A stretch of DNA of 64,000 nt, from contig NZ_FNGA01000004.1 in assembly GCF_900101105.1 (NCBI RefSeq), positions 62,001 to 126,000 of the forward strand, read 5' to 3'. The notes under the pieces were generated by a model that had not been told where the DNA came from, searched no databases, and worked only from the letters and a program-made list of their open reading frames with translations. Shown piece by piece: positions 27,901 to 36,324 of the stretch. Position 1 is the first letter of the stretch. The number at the start of each line of letters is the position of its first letter. This DNA comes from Maridesulfovibrio ferrireducens. GTDB taxonomy: Bacteria; Desulfobacterota; Desulfovibrionia; Desulfovibrionales; Desulfovibrionaceae. The translations under genes and the position numbers were made by a program.

Positions 27901-28346
27901 AAGCCCTCCCCCATAATCCGGGACTGGTTTACTCAATATCAGATTGGGCCAATGCTGAAATATCCAAAGTTCCTTTTAAACGTACCGGCGGAGAGGTTGA
28001 AAGGTCATTCAGTTCAAGATCAGTCGAGTATTCCCCTGAAAAAATTACTATACTGGATGCCATTGCGAGCTTCGTAAACGAGAGACCTGCAATGCCTGAG
28101 GAAGAATTAGAGAAGAAAACCGTAACCCTGATGAATATCCTTTTTAATTTGATAATAAGGACTAAGGAAGCTCAGAACGGGAAGACAAATGATGCAAAAA
28201 ACAAGGAAGAAACCATAATAGAGATAAATGATCTCTTAGCAAATTCTTCGATTTATTCACAGTACCTTTCAGAAGGGACACGCCTCGGTCGAAACTGGGA
28301 TGTAAAAGTTAAAAGTTACCAGAAGACTTTGGAAGATATCTTTTAG
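24972..28346 (+). CDS. Tubulin/FtsZ-superfamily GTPase-like protein (Tubulin_2 type)
   Basis: 1124 aa from GTG 24972 (GGAGG upstream). The first 330 residues have the tubulin nucleotide-binding pattern: LLIGLGGIGSQVV at 9-21 (first loop), AFDTN near 40-44, and the tubulin signature LGGGTGSG at 148-155. The remaining 800 residues are far longer than in FtsZ and include a probable coiled coil (about 540-640) and charged, Trp- and Tyr-rich domains I do not recognise. There are no TM segments. It fits the bacterial 'tubulin-like' family PF13809, linked by Makarova and Koonin (2010) to a predicted membrane-remodelling system with vWA proteins. GTP binding is expected; filament formation is untested. 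Confidence 0.85.
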   Translation: MEFSTVPTLLIGLGGIGSQVVDLIYGKIPPAMHDRIAVHAFDTNINDIDKCSNLRNVITQTSTNWTVGNYLEIADSSVNEWFPSDVRELKRKLLTDGAGQVRCVSRLAYRASIDDGKLAKLHSQIRDIFQARGDRAMPSVRVMIVTSLGGGTGSGIFLQTAMYVRDILMNEFKKNAVLVRGAFLLPDPLIQSGLLDETHHENVRANAYASLKELNAITINAGIDKSDSGGATIELEYKPRQEDLDGRQSHVVTDDNLPFDFCFLYDFENERGENLKFLDNYINQMVKTIHLQLFSPISGPSFSEEDNFILGLVSENGLNRYCGAGVASLVYPYKKLVRYCALRWTDESFSSEWLRLDKEYDGELEQYERDRQAGVGGERPKLGKRYLSLVDNYAKDNNPDPFFLSIYDAVHIPGERAIDTKPRSELFLGNVDKLIEQIVKDDKDLNYMEQSCVLDNGQMTRGENVISAVEDMEGHLSAYQRQVFVSVRSNKSFIINQTVRSGCEKMVNSDHSLNTWMLNRPYPLHPVAVRYVLYSLEELLEVNLKKVREQVAQVEKNIDNYKKAYNLSNKRDIVETIEDRFRNLENISWFSKLLGRKFKALVIEYKEKSSRQLNGLNLYRQIKLKELVYEELLSCVRDLLRDWKDYFDQLRSIRNGLQKEIRDCSNENERNQDPMNVYVLASAEDKESMWKELRNSVAKSSELPPDFLKKIYEDRYKRFCGNHFGGKRERFSRGINFGEEIVSWCENEIMESGRLSYNVLEALTEEARSRNIDHDTHLKERIAILERLASPFAPEISKGKVQNQEYWGINSKTLDGCSEDWVKDNFGGNSRLVRDDSFPETELIRYTARYGYLASDFTKFKASAPGSSGADGSYHTAYKRRIKRLVAGGDTITPHLDKRWHLPAYMTDLNSVTGAGDLKLSNEAFLLGLAFARFKSRTEGSRSFWECHTVDKEGNEAIKLVYKGGTPVAGGLYDLYEALPHNPGLVYSISDWANAEISKVPFKRTGGEVERSFSSRSVEYSPEKITILDAIASFVNERPAMPEEELEKKTVTLMNILFNLIIRTKEAQNGKTNDAKNKEETIIEINDLLANSSIYSQYLSEGTRLGRNWDVKVKSYQKTLEDIF

Positions 28347-28409
28347 AGATGATCTTGTCCTGAATGTATACAGAAAAGAGTCTGGCTCTATAAGAAAGGG
28401 GAGTTTTTT

Positions 28410-30530
28410 GTGCAAACCGTTGTGCTTGATTTTTATGGTGAAATTACGTCGATGGCTGAGTTTAAACCTTATTTGTATCCACTTTTGTCCTCCGGTGAGC
28501 TGAAAATGTTTTGGGAGGAACGCAGTCCCGGCGAGGATGTTAATTATGAGCTCAGCTACAAGAAATTATTGCAGTATTTACGGAGATTATCTGTAAAAAA
28601 CTGGCAGGCAATAGTCGTGCTTGGTGTTTCGGAAGATGTGGGTAATTATGATGAAGATATAAATCCCTGTCGTGGATCGCTTGCTGATCAGATTACACGG
28701 GTTCAGCATAATTTGTTTTCTCGGCTGCAAGGGAAATTAAAGTTCTCTCCTGTGCGTGTCAGTTATATTGTTGTCGATCCAGTCAGCAGGCAGGGGCATA
28801 CTCATGCTCCGAGTAATGAAAGTGATAAAAGCTACTTGCATTGGGAAATGGATACGCGCGGGTATACTGTGTTAAACGAAATACCTTGTACTTTTCACGA
28901 TAGCGATCTCAAGAATCTTGCCGCTTTAAAGCCGAATCTTGATTTCAGCAATGAAGTTATAAGTGAGGGAATTGAAGGGTTGAGCAATGAGTTGCGAGAT
29001 GAATTAATGCTTTGTTGTAATAGCTATATTGATTGTGTTTCTGATGCAGCTACGCGTGTGGAGCAGGAATGTAACGCTTCTTTCCCGGGTGAAAATGAGT
29101 ATCTGTATTCGAAAAAAGCTGTAGATCTTAATGATAACTTTAAAGAAAAGCTGCTTGCCCGTCTGGAAGTCGATCCACAGGCCCTGAATGCACTCAAACC
29201 GGAAATTATACTTAAAGAATTATTATACGATTATTACAGTGTCGGCGGGATTATGGATGAAAGAAGCTGCTGCGTCCGGGTGCGGCAGGCCGATTTCAGT
29301 GCACCGAGGCACAACTCGACACAGTTCAGAGTGGGGGTTGTGATTCTTTTGCTTTTAGAAATAGGCGATGATGGCAACATGCTGGATTCCAGAAGTTTTC
29401 TTTCTTTGGGAGATAATATTGATATTAACACCGAACTGGCCGGGACAATGCTTGACCGTTATCTGCATGCACTTGAGTCTGCTCGAGATTCTGTGAAAGT
29501 GGATAGCGTCAGGGCAGTTCAAGGCAGTTTCGCTTTGCAACGTACTCCCGAGTTTCATTTTGAAGAACCGAAGTCTTCACTTCTTCCGCCGCCGCCTTTA
29601 GGGATAGATGTTTCTGATTGGAAATTTTGGTGGGAAGATTTTAATATTTCTCTAATCAGTGAACAGGATCAGTATAAAAGCTTGGATAGAGAAAATGTGT
29701 TTCAGACAAAGCGTGCTGCTAAGAACGTGGAGACTTTGGATGTCGATAATATCGAAACAACCTTGGAGAAATTCAAGGAAGAACGCGAAAGTATGAAAAG
29801 GCAGGTCGCCCGAAAAGCTTTTTGTGACTTTAATCTGGACTGGAAGAATGAAACTCAATCGCTGATGGATAAGTTGATATACAGAACTGAGATTTTTTCA
29901 GGTAGTAAAATGCTTCTTTATTACGGAGGATTACTGACTTTGTTTGTCTTGCTGATGCTCTTTCTCGGAGGAGGAGACTATCAATGGTACATGCTCGGTT
30001 GGTGTTCTTTTTCGATTCTGATAATGATTGTTTGTTATGGCGGAGCCAAGGTGAAACTAAGGCGAGTGCATAGTGAATTTGAAGCAAGAGCAGAGTTTTA
30101 TAAGGGTCGATTATCTGAAATTTTGAAAAGTAATATGGCTCATTTGAAAAAGCAGTGCGAATTTGCTGTTGTTGCAAATAACTATCGGAAGCTTCTTAAG
30201 GAAGTTAGTTCGGAACGCCGCCGGAAAAGTTTAATTTTATATCATGCCAATAAAGTTACGGATCATATTGAATTAATGCGTCCTTTGGCTGATATTTGGA
30301 AAACAGACGTGAATATTGTCAATTCAGATGAATTTATAGATAAAATTGATTATGACCGTCCGGTTGATGAAAATATTATATATTCCCCTTCAACATATAT
30401 TCCCGGTGCAGCGTCTTATAATCTTATGATTAAACGCGGACACAACACTTCTATGGTGACCTATTTCCCGTTTGAACTTGTTACCTTGGAAGAAGATGGA
30501 ATGTTTGAGGGAGGAAAAAAATATGTATAA
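28410..30530 (+). CDS. Two-TM protein of the vWA-tubulin operon, unknown family
   Basis: 706 aa from GTG 28410, with AAAGGGGAG upstream. No known domain is recognised. Residues 1-490 look soluble and begin with an alternating strand pattern (VVLDFYGEI, then AIVVLGVSED) that could be Rossmann-like. Two adjacent TM helices follow at about 500-519 (LLYYGGLLTLFVLLMLFL) and 526-546, then a basic coiled segment and about 160 residues more. With a hairpin of two TM helices both large parts would be cytosolic, placing it as a possible adaptor between the tubulin-like protein and the membrane. It follows the tubulin-like gene by 63 bp and overlaps the next gene by 8 bp. Confidence 0.75.
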   Translation: MQTVVLDFYGEITSMAEFKPYLYPLLSSGELKMFWEERSPGEDVNYELSYKKLLQYLRRLSVKNWQAIVVLGVSEDVGNYDEDINPCRGSLADQITRVQHNLFSRLQGKLKFSPVRVSYIVVDPVSRQGHTHAPSNESDKSYLHWEMDTRGYTVLNEIPCTFHDSDLKNLAALKPNLDFSNEVISEGIEGLSNELRDELMLCCNSYIDCVSDAATRVEQECNASFPGENEYLYSKKAVDLNDNFKEKLLARLEVDPQALNALKPEIILKELLYDYYSVGGIMDERSCCVRVRQADFSAPRHNSTQFRVGVVILLLLEIGDDGNMLDSRSFLSLGDNIDINTELAGTMLDRYLHALESARDSVKVDSVRAVQGSFALQRTPEFHFEEPKSSLLPPPPLGIDVSDWKFWWEDFNISLISEQDQYKSLDRENVFQTKRAAKNVETLDVDNIETTLEKFKEERESMKRQVARKAFCDFNLDWKNETQSLMDKLIYRTEIFSGSKMLLYYGGLLTLFVLLMLFLGGGDYQWYMLGWCSFSILIMIVCYGGAKVKLRRVHSEFEARAEFYKGRLSEILKSNMAHLKKQCEFAVVANNYRKLLKEVSSERRRKSLILYHANKVTDHIELMRPLADIWKTDVNIVNSDEFIDKIDYDRPVDENIIYSPSTYIPGAASYNLMIKRGHNTSMVTYFPFELVTLEEDGMFEGGKKYV

Positions 30531-33500
30531 CTATTTGATACCATTTGCCGTAGGATTTGTAAGTTTAATAGCAGTATATGTCCTTTCCTTACCTCGCAAT
30601 TGCCGCTACTGGATGCTTCCTCTTGTATATTTACTTTTTGGAATTACGATTCTTTTTTATGCGTTGCCACGGGTGGTGCCGGGTGCTCTAGAAAATATTG
30701 AAAGGTCATTTGGGGATACCCCGGGAGGCGTGGAGATATTTCTTCTATATTTAAATGCTGGTGTGGTTGCGCTTTTGGCTGTTGTTATGGGTTTTATACA
30801 TATGGGTATTTTTATATGTGGAAAGATTAAGACATTCAGCGGTTTGTCATTCCTGTCCAGAGTGTTTCGCCGGGTATGTAAAAATGAATTGTTTCTTGAT
30901 GATTACTCCTTGCAAAAAGTAAAAAAAATGCCTCTCGGGTATAAGAAAGGTATTCAGGGTAATATATTGATGAACCCTGAATTTAAGATACTGGGACTCT
31001 TTCTGACGACTCTGGCTTTATTTTTTATAGTGGCATCACTTGTCGCTCATAAGGTTGCTCCGCATGGTTTGTTTGAATCAACCGTTCTTAAGTATCCGGT
31101 ATTTTTAACTCTGACATTTTTTATTACCGGGCTTTATTTTTCGGGGGAGAGTAAAGAAAGTAGAACCAGCTTTACTCATGAATCCAGTTCCGGGAAATTA
31201 ACCGGTAAGTGTGGAGAGTTTTTTGATTCTATAGGCGCAGTCTTCTGGCGCAGTATTCTTTATAGTAGCGGCGTTAACGAAAGTCGTGTCAGGATAGTTG
31301 CTGACCAGTCTTCAATGGTTACTGATAGACGTTTGGCATCGATAATCAGGTCTATAAGTGGCTATTTCCCGCGTGGATTTAACGAAATGCACAGAAAGTT
31401 GCTTGAAGCTTTATGGGATGGGAAAGACCTGCTTGTTGTGAGTGGAATGTATGATGAAGTTGCTCCTATTCTTTTTACAGGCGTTCAGCACGATATACAG
31501 AGGCTTAATAAAATAGTTGTTTTTACCAGTTCATTGCAGGGGTCCATTCAGCGTCAGGAAGAAGAGGCGTGGCTTACCCGCTGGCTCGAAGATGGATCGC
31601 TTTATTCTAAAAATGCAATTGCAATGGTTGGATTTGATGATTTTACGGGACAGGAAGATGTTCTGATCAGTTGTCCCAATGAATTATTGTTAAAGCGTCT
31701 GGACACCGTAAGAGATTGGATTGAACAGGTCAGTAAAATTATTGTACTTAATCTGGATGAAAGTGTTTTTTCAAATATTCTGCCTGCGGCATCAGTTCTT
31801 AGAATTATACGTGATATTCGCGGTGATGATTTGCAGATGATTTTTCTTACAGACGATTATGATGCTTCGATTAAAGTAGTTGCAAGAGCATATCTTGGAG
31901 GACATCCTGAAAAATTTACATTCAGAGGTAAAAGACCTGAGTCGTATTGTTATAGATTTTTTGATCTGAATGATTCCAGCAATTACCTTAGGGTGTTGGG
32001 CGGAGTATGTGATTATGTTTCTCCTGAAAATGGTCTTGCCGCCTATATGTTGTCTTCAGCAATTCCTTCTGTAGAGATGCAGGGATTTAATAAAACCGCA
32101 TGGAGTGAATTTGTCAGCCGTATGGATGATGTGGAATCTGGAGATTTAAACAGAGGTTCTTACAGCAGCAGGGTTGCCATTGCGACTCGTCCAATGCTGA
32201 GAGCGATAGGCGATGCTGCGATAATAGTCGCAAGGGACGATTCTTATAATTTGCCGTTGACGCTTAGTAAAACACTAGAGGGTGCCAATAAGTATATGAT
32301 GGCGAATGTTTTCAGCCCTCGCTATATGCTTCGTGATTACTTCCTTGAATATATTGATTTTTTCATGGAGAATCCTCTGCAAAAATTTGCTCCTCTACTT
32401 AGCAGGGATAAGACAGGGGTAGCGTTGCTTGTGTATGAAAGACTTCGTGTTGAAGAGATGGATGAGAAAAGTATCCGGCAGTTTGTTGATTCATTTTTTC
32501 ATACTGATGAGCTTGCCGGGGCGACAGTTGATGACAACCTCAGATCTGTTTTTAACTATGCCTATAATAAAAAGTCTGACATTTCGTCTTACTTTACTAT
32601 TAGAGATGAGATGGTTTTTGATGACGATTTGAATGATTTTGTTTCATCGGCTAAATATAAAATTCCACACGAAATGTCAAAAGACTGGGCAATGGCTCAT
32701 CGTGAAATATTTAATTTCAATGATGCTTCCGGCAGGACTATTAAAAAAGTTTTTGGGCATCAGATTGTGCAGAATTATCTTCCGGGTCAGGTTCACTGTT
32801 ATAACGGGGAAGCTTATAAAATTTCATCCATCAATAAAGCAGGGAAGTTCGTTAATGTTGAGTATGTTCTTCCTGATGATGAACGGAGCTATAGGCATAA
32901 GGTCATAATTGAGTGCCACGGATGTAATGAGGTGCTTGCCTGCGAAAATGATGGGAAGAGTTTCGGACATTTTTATTTTAACAGTACTATTGAAGATTGT
33001 TTTTATTCTATTAAAACTGAGGGTTATTTCCAGTTCAGTGACGGAGTTAACCTCGGGGTTAATAAATTTAAATATATTCCCATGCACGATACGTTAAAAC
33101 GTACCATGAATCATGGTAGACGATTACGTTGGGAAATTTCTTCAGAAGCGTCACATCCTCTTGATGCCGACTCAAAGATTTCTTTTACATTTGCAATTTT
33201 GCTGAAAGAAATATTACAGAGCATGTTCCCCGATTTACATCAATATCTGCATGTTATTCCGGTTCGACCTCCTGAAATAGGAGGTGATCCGATTGCCGAA
33301 AAGTTACAACTTGCTACGCGTATATCAGCTTTGCCTCACTTTGAAGAATCCCTTGAGCATGGCGGAGACGGGCGTATCGGCATTGAAATTTTTGAAGATT
33401 CTATCGTGGATATGGGACTTTGCAGGGCTATTGAGGCTGGCAAAGATCATATTTTTGAAGTGTTGGAGGATTATTTGTTCTGGTATGAATCTCTTGAAGA

Positions 33501-34290
33501 TAAATCAGAAAGTTTCTTGTGGTATGGACAAGAAAAGGAGCCTGAAGTTCTTAGGCTGAAAGAGTTACGTTCAATAATTTCAACGCTTATTGAAACCCGT
33601 CATCAGACAATACGAAAACGTCGTGAAGCCTTTCTGGAAAGAAGCGTAGCATCTGAGGGGGGTAATTATGAATGTGATTTCTGTGGCTGCCCTATTTCTC
33701 CGGAACTGTTGTGGAAATCAGATGATGGAAGAGTTTGTTGTGGTAATTGTGAACGGTCTGCGCGGATTAAGAATAAAGATGATTATAGGAAAAAATTGGA
33801 AGAGATTTCTTGTTGGATGTGCAGTAAATTTGGCTTGGATGGTATAATTGATTCTTGTCATGTCCACATTGTAGATCCTTTGACTTTGTCAAAATGTGTA
33901 GGGACACTTTATAATCCTTGTTCAAAGCTTACACCAAGAAGTCTTGGAGCTGCTGTTCGATATAAAGATGGTTCAGTCAGAATCTATATTGAAAATTCAA
34001 TGCCTGAATATCTTGCTCTGTCTACCCTAGTTCACGAACTGACGCATGTTTGGCAATATGATAAGTTCGGTAGTGATCTTGATGGCATTCCGTTGCGGCT
34101 GGTTGAAGGTCACGCAATATGGATGGAGATTAATTATCTTGAGGAAAAAAAGCTGGGGCCTTTTTATGCGCAGAGGGTTGCTTCAGCGAAGGATCTATAC
34201 GGAATTGGATATCGTGAAATAGTGAAAGAACTTAAAGATAAGTATGATGACCCTTTTCAGCTTATGCGAGATCTGGTTATTAAAGGATAG
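30523..34290 (+). CDS. Giant membrane protein: degenerate helicase-like core, zinc ribbon, HExxH metallopeptidase-like end
   Basis: 1255 aa. The start is ATG 30523, directly after GGGAGG, overlapping the previous stop; an upstream frame extension to 30472 is unlikely. About five TM helices lie in the first 215 residues. The following region (about 270-470) reads like an SF2 helicase core with ruined motifs: RGFNEMHRKLLEALWDGKDL, then VVSGMYD in place of a Walker A GKT, LNLDES in place of DEAD, and FLTDD near motif III. LPGQVHCYNGEAYKISSI near 753 resembles the segment after the core in MrfA/Hrq1-like helicases. A CDFC/CGNC zinc ribbon is near 1050. H1171-ELT-H1175 with E1195 in EGHAIW forms a gluzincin-like site. 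No such fusion is known to me. Confidence 0.75.
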   Translation: MYNYLIPFAVGFVSLIAVYVLSLPRNCRYWMLPLVYLLFGITILFYALPRVVPGALENIERSFGDTPGGVEIFLLYLNAGVVALLAVVMGFIHMGIFICGKIKTFSGLSFLSRVFRRVCKNELFLDDYSLQKVKKMPLGYKKGIQGNILMNPEFKILGLFLTTLALFFIVASLVAHKVAPHGLFESTVLKYPVFLTLTFFITGLYFSGESKESRTSFTHESSSGKLTGKCGEFFDSIGAVFWRSILYSSGVNESRVRIVADQSSMVTDRRLASIIRSISGYFPRGFNEMHRKLLEALWDGKDLLVVSGMYDEVAPILFTGVQHDIQRLNKIVVFTSSLQGSIQRQEEEAWLTRWLEDGSLYSKNAIAMVGFDDFTGQEDVLISCPNELLLKRLDTVRDWIEQVSKIIVLNLDESVFSNILPAASVLRIIRDIRGDDLQMIFLTDDYDASIKVVARAYLGGHPEKFTFRGKRPESYCYRFFDLNDSSNYLRVLGGVCDYVSPENGLAAYMLSSAIPSVEMQGFNKTAWSEFVSRMDDVESGDLNRGSYSSRVAIATRPMLRAIGDAAIIVARDDSYNLPLTLSKTLEGANKYMMANVFSPRYMLRDYFLEYIDFFMENPLQKFAPLLSRDKTGVALLVYERLRVEEMDEKSIRQFVDSFFHTDELAGATVDDNLRSVFNYAYNKKSDISSYFTIRDEMVFDDDLNDFVSSAKYKIPHEMSKDWAMAHREIFNFNDASGRTIKKVFGHQIVQNYLPGQVHCYNGEAYKISSINKAGKFVNVEYVLPDDERSYRHKVIIECHGCNEVLACENDGKSFGHFYFNSTIEDCFYSIKTEGYFQFSDGVNLGVNKFKYIPMHDTLKRTMNHGRRLRWEISSEASHPLDADSKISFTFAILLKEILQSMFPDLHQYLHVIPVRPPEIGGDPIAEKLQLATRISALPHFEESLEHGGDGRIGIEIFEDSIVDMGLCRAIEAGKDHIFEVLEDYLFWYESLEDKSESFLWYGQEKEPEVLRLKELRSIISTLIETRHQTIRKRREAFLERSVASEGGNYECDFCGCPISPELLWKSDDGRVCCGNCERSARIKNKDDYRKKLEEISCWMCSKFGLDGIIDSCHVHIVDPLTLSKCVGTLYNPCSKLTPRSLGAAVRYKDGSVRIYIENSMPEYLALSTLVHELTHVWQYDKFGSDLDGIPLRLVEGHAIWMEINYLEEKKLGPFYAQRVASAKDLYGIGYREIVKELKDKYDDPFQLMRDLVIKG

Positions 34291-34306
34291 AAGGAAAAAA
34301 TATTAT

Positions 34307-34341
34307 AAAAAAGACCGATTCTGATTCGGTCTTTTTTTTTA
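34307..34341 (+). terminator. Rho-independent terminator of the vWA-tubulin operon
   Basis: Stem AAGACCGA/TCGGTCTT with a 7-nt loop, A-run on the left and a run of ten T on the right. It ends the plus-strand operon and overlaps the end of the convergent LysR gene, which it can also serve. Confidence 0.85.
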
Positions 34342-35226
34342 TTCTCTGACTTGTTCTTTGTAAAAAGATAGAAAGTTATCAATCAGCGGTGTAATTCTAT
34401 TTGGGTTCCATATCATCCCGACTTCAAACGGGGGGAGATCTGCCTCAATCGGTCTTAGGGCAACTCCTTGCGGCATTGTGCGTTCAGAACCGTCATTAAT
34501 GATTGTCCAGCCTAAGCCTGCGGCAACAAAGACTGTGCCAGTGTGTTTTCGCCGATATTTCATGCCTAGTTTTAATTCCAGTCCCGCCTTCAAAAAGAGT
34601 TTTTCCATCTCTTTCACTCTCATTTTACAATAAGATTCCCGACTGCATATGTAAGGAAAATCAGCCAGATCTTCTAAGGTCAGGATTTCTTTCTGTGCCA
34701 GCGGATGGTTGGTCGGGATAGCTGCGCGGGGATTGGTGCACTGCACTACAACGTGGGAGAGATCTTGAAGATCCATCAGATTGAGTGTGACAAATCCGAC
34801 GTGGCGTGATCCGTCGCGGACCGCTTCAATTTGCTCATAGCTGGTTTCGTCATGTAGTTCGACATCAATGGCAGGATACTTCCGTATAAAGCGTCCTACA
34901 ATGTCAGGAAAGGCCGATGAGAGCACAAGGTATACAAACCCGACATGAAGTTTTCCTGCGGTCCCGTCTCCCATAGCTTGAAGGGTCGCCCGTGCCCGTG
35001 AGTCATTTTTCAGCATTTCCTTAGCTTCATCAAGAAAATATTTTCCAGCTTCGGTCAGCTCAACCTTGCGGTTAGTACGGTTGAACAGCTGTGTTCCAAG
35101 CTCTTCTTCGAGGCTTTGAATCTGTCTGCTTAGCGGTGGTTGCTGTATATGTAGACGTTCGGCAGCTTTTCCGAAGTGAAGTTCTTCCGCGACCGCTTCA
35201 AAGTAACGCAGTTGGCGCATTCTCAT
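34339..35226 (-). CDS. LysR-family transcriptional regulator
   Basis: About 295 aa when started at ATG 35226 (MRMRQLRYFEAVAEELHFG), preceded by AAAGGT; a frame extension to 35301 would add 25 residues that no LysR protein needs. HTH: QLRYFEAVAEELHFGKAA, QPPLSRQIQSLEEELGTQLF, LTEAG. The effector domain follows. It belongs to the same CatR/CbbR-like branch as the regulator at 5457. It is divergent from the small secreted-protein gene at 35320, with a T-N11-A palindrome between them, so it probably controls that gene and itself. Confidence 0.92.
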   Translation of the reverse strand: MRMRQLRYFEAVAEELHFGKAAERLHIQQPPLSRQIQSLEEELGTQLFNRTNRKVELTEAGKYFLDEAKEMLKNDSRARATLQAMGDGTAGKLHVGFVYLVLSSAFPDIVGRFIRKYPAIDVELHDETSYEQIEAVRDGSRHVGFVTLNLMDLQDLSHVVVQCTNPRAAIPTNHPLAQKEILTLEDLADFPYICSRESYCKMRVKEMEKLFLKAGLELKLGMKYRRKHTGTVFVAAGLGWTIINDGSERTMPQGVALRPIEADLPPFEVGMIWNPNRITPLIDNFLSFYKEQVRE

Positions 35227-35229
35227 ATG

Positions 35230-35244
35230 ATACCTTTTAGGTAT
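35230..35244. promoter_or_regulatory. LysR-type operator (T-N11-A palindrome)
   Basis: ATACC-TTTTA-GGTAT is a perfect inverted repeat containing the T-N11-A core of LysR boxes. It overlaps the start region of the minus-strand LysR gene, as autoregulatory sites do, and lies 75 bp from the divergent gene. A partial repeat (TGGTATTGGATTTGTATCA) nearby may be a second half-site. Confidence 0.55.
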
Positions 35245-35319
35245 TAATAAACCGTTAAATGGTATTGGATTTGTATCATAACGTGCCATACAACATATCA
35301 AACAGCAAGGAGGAGTCTA

Positions 35320-35739
35320 ATGAGTTCAAGAAGTTTGAGAATTATTGTTAATTGCCTAATCTCCTGCATGATTGTCATTGTTATGGTCTGTTCAGCTTTT
35401 GCAGGAGAAGAAAATAATATTACCGGGATGCTCGTAGCTAATGGTAAAAAATGTAACTACATCGCGGAGCAGGCCGAGGGTAAAGTTTATATTGTGTATG
35501 CGGATGGCGAGAGAATTCTTCTGGCAGAGGGTTTTGGGGTAATTACCGGGCTGGCTGTTTCTCCGAATGAATCTCTTTATGTATTTTCGCAGTCGAAAAA
35601 AAGGCTTTTCAGGATAGATCAGCGCGGTAAAGTTCAAATGGTAAAAAAAATGGATGAAGCGGTGCGTGCTATTTTGGTGGACCGGGATGGAGTGGTGAGG
35701 TTTGTTACTGATGCAGGAGAGAGCTTTACTGTCCAGTAA
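35320..35739 (+). CDS. Small secreted protein, probably beta-propeller-like fragment, unknown function
   Basis: 139 aa. Signal peptide with a strong hydrophobic core (CLISCMIVIVMVCSAFA), mature protein about 110 residues. The mature part repeats short strand-turn units (GKVYIVYADGERILLAEG, then GLAVSPNESLYVFSQ and AILVDRDGVVRFVT) like single blades of NHL/SMP-30-type propellers. It is too short for a whole propeller, so it may oligomerise or only resemble one. A good AAGGAGGAG site precedes the ATG. It is transcribed divergently from, and probably controlled by, the LysR gene at 34339. The role is unknown. Confidence 0.7.
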   Translation: MSSRSLRIIVNCLISCMIVIVMVCSAFAGEENNITGMLVANGKKCNYIAEQAEGKVYIVYADGERILLAEGFGVITGLAVSPNESLYVFSQSKKRLFRIDQRGKVQMVKKMDEAVRAILVDRDGVVRFVTDAGESFTVQ

Positions 35740-35778
35740 TTGAATCTTTTAAGATTCTATCTTTTATATATGGATGGC

Positions 35779-35826
35779 AAAAAGAAAGCTCCTTACGTTT
35801 AAAACGTAAGGAGCTTTCTTTTTTAG
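35779..35826. terminator. Bidirectional terminator between the secreted-protein gene and the tRNA genes
   Basis: A perfect long palindrome AAAGAAAGCTCCTTACGTTT / AAACGTAAGGAGCTTTCTTT with T-runs at both ends. It can end the plus-strand gene and the minus-strand tRNA transcript. Confidence 0.88.
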
Positions 35827-35904
<78 letters not shown>

Positions 35905-35922
35905 GCATCTAAAAAAAGTTGC

Positions 35923-35997
35923 TGGTAGGGACACAAGGACTCGAACCTTGATTGACGGAATCAGAATCCGCTGTCCTGCCAATTGAACGATGTCCCT
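35923..35997 (-). tRNA. tRNA-Gln (CUG), copy 1
   Basis: 75 nt. Acceptor AGGGACA/TGTCCCT, D stem GTTC/GGAC, anticodon stem GCGGA/TCCGT with loop TTCTGAT (anticodon CUG), T arm GGTTCGAGTCC, encoded CCA. Eighteen bases separate it from the Glu gene, so one transcript is likely. Confidence 0.93.
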
Positions 35998-36324
35998 GCA
36001 ACGAGAAGTTTTTCTATGTGGATTGTGTCATTCTGTCAACAACTTATATTATTAATTTTGAAGAAATGTGAAAGTTAGTTAATCTAAATAATATTAGCGG
36101 GTTGTCTGTAATGTTAAAAATCGATTCTAAGCCGTTTTAGTCGTAATATGGATGAGTATCCTTCTGTAGTCGGTTTGAGATAAGGACGGGGATTCTCGAG
36201 GCCGTCAACAGGGGCGGAGATCATGGGTAGGTCTGTTGCTTTTGTGGTGTGAGCGTTGAAAGTGTTTTCGGCTGCAAAACGAAGAAAGGACTGAATCTTG
36301 CGATTCAGTCCTTTTTCAAATTCG
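35998..36324. other. Intergenic spacer between tRNA groups
   Basis: 327 bp without a protein gene. The only clear element is the hairpin at 36284-36316. The plus strand before that hairpin (about 36160-36280) is GC-richer than its surroundings, and a small RNA ending at the hairpin is possible, but I found no promoter to support it. Confidence 0.4.
36284..36316. terminator. Rho-independent terminator hairpin beside tRNA-Glu copy 2
   Basis: AAAGGACTGAATC/GATTCAGTCCTTT with a 4-nt loop. It lies directly 3' of tRNA-Glu copy 2 on the minus strand (T-tract TTTCTTC). On the plus strand the T-run (CCTTTTTC) is better, so it could also end a plus-strand RNA. Confidence 0.7.
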
